The notes under the pieces are model-generated. The model was not told the origin of the DNA, ran no database searches, and worked only from the letters and a program-made list of their open reading frames with translations. The position numbers were made by a program, and so were the translations under genes. This document shows positions 5,097 through 5,235 of a stretch of 5,235 nucleotides of DNA, one piece after another. Each line of letters opens with the position of its first letter. Position 1 is the stretch's first letter. Origin of the DNA: Acidobacteriota bacterium (GTDB taxonomy: Bacteria > Acidobacteriota > Vicinamibacteria > Vicinamibacterales > UBA2999); the NCBI GenBank assembly GCA_947465645.1, contig CANIBQ010000179.1, positions 1 through 5,235 of the forward strand, written 5' to 3'.

Positions 5097-5235
5097 TTAG
5101 CCGTCGACCGCGGTGCGAGCCCTGCGAGCTTGCCACAGGTCCCACTTGTTCTGAAGATTCATCCACACGTCCGGGCCGGTCCCCAGCCAATCGCTGAGGC
5201 GCCAGGCCGTTTCGGCCGTGATGCCGCGCTTCCCG
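5097..5235 (-). CDS. higA: C-terminal part of a HigA-family (XRE) antitoxin, cut by the right edge
   Basis: The last 45 residues and the TAA stop are visible. They begin GKRGITAETAWRLSDWLGTG and continue PDVWMNLQNKWDLWQA. This is the conserved end of HigA-type antidotes: the final helices of an XRE helix-turn-helix domain (G-K-R-x-I-T-x-E-T-A-x-R-L) followed by the F/W-W-x-N-L-Q dimer segment. HigA neutralises the mRNA-cleaving toxin HigB and represses the operon. The higB gene normally lies just upstream, here beyond position 5235. The frame is open to the window edge with no break. It runs in the same direction as abiEi, making two adjacent toxin-antitoxin loci. Confidence 0.85.
   Translation of the reverse strand, partial: GKRGITAETAWRLSDWLGTGPDVWMNLQNKWDLWQARRARTAVDG

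Noticed and set aside
4336..5100. Plus-strand open frame of 254 residues
   Set aside because: It is antisense to abiEi, which has clear family similarity, a promoter and coupling to abiEii. The frame's composition (many Arg and Asp) is typical of a complement-strand shadow.

Overview
The window comes from a high-GC bacterium. The N-terminal style of the integrase (a Cys/His cluster followed by a 'RALDLTSWEAA'-type segment) resembles integrases I associate with Acidobacteriota and similar soil phyla. That is a weak taxonomic hint only, because the integrase sits on a mobile element.

Layout. (1) Positions 1-921 look like host chromosome: the edge of a possible divergent gene, a stand-alone CheY-like receiver protein (126-521), and a complete one-piece tmRNA gene, ssrA (563-918), with tag ADSQYALAA. 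(2) Directly after the CCA end of ssrA comes a short AT-rich stretch and then a tyrosine recombinase (1004-2092) reading away from ssrA. This is the usual arrangement of a genomic island integrated into the 3' end of ssrA. (3) A 62-residue ribbon-helix-helix protein (2137-2325) follows, preceded by a palindromic and repeated operator-like sequence. (4) A complete IS630-type insertion sequence (2386-3419), flanked by TA on both sides, carries a DD34E transposase split over two frames. The frames are joined at an A-AAA-AAC slippery heptamer followed by a perfect 8-bp stem. (5) On the opposite strand is an AbiE-type toxin-antitoxin operon: antitoxin abiEi (4237-5040) and nucleotidyltransferase toxin abiEii (3419-4240), overlapping by 4 bp. 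Upstream of it is the 3' end of a HigA-family antitoxin gene, cut by the right edge.

How it fits together. The integrase would insert and excise the island at ssrA, the small RHH protein probably regulates itself or its neighbours, and the two toxin-antitoxin systems would stabilise the island and/or act against phage. The IS is a later passenger: it landed in the TA of the abiEii stop codon and regenerated it, so the toxin is unchanged. The right end of the island, which should carry a second copy of the ssrA 3' end, is not in the window.

A recurring regulatory theme is that several first genes (receiver, integrase, abiEi and perhaps the RHH gene) have a -10 hexamer placed so that transcription would start at or within about 2 nt of the start codon. 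These would be leaderless mRNAs. The internal gene abiEii instead has a good Shine-Dalgarno sequence. Nothing here amounts to a clearly new system. The best-supported points of interest are the frameshift signal, the ssrA-anchored TA island, the leaderless promoters and the IS insertion in the stop codon.
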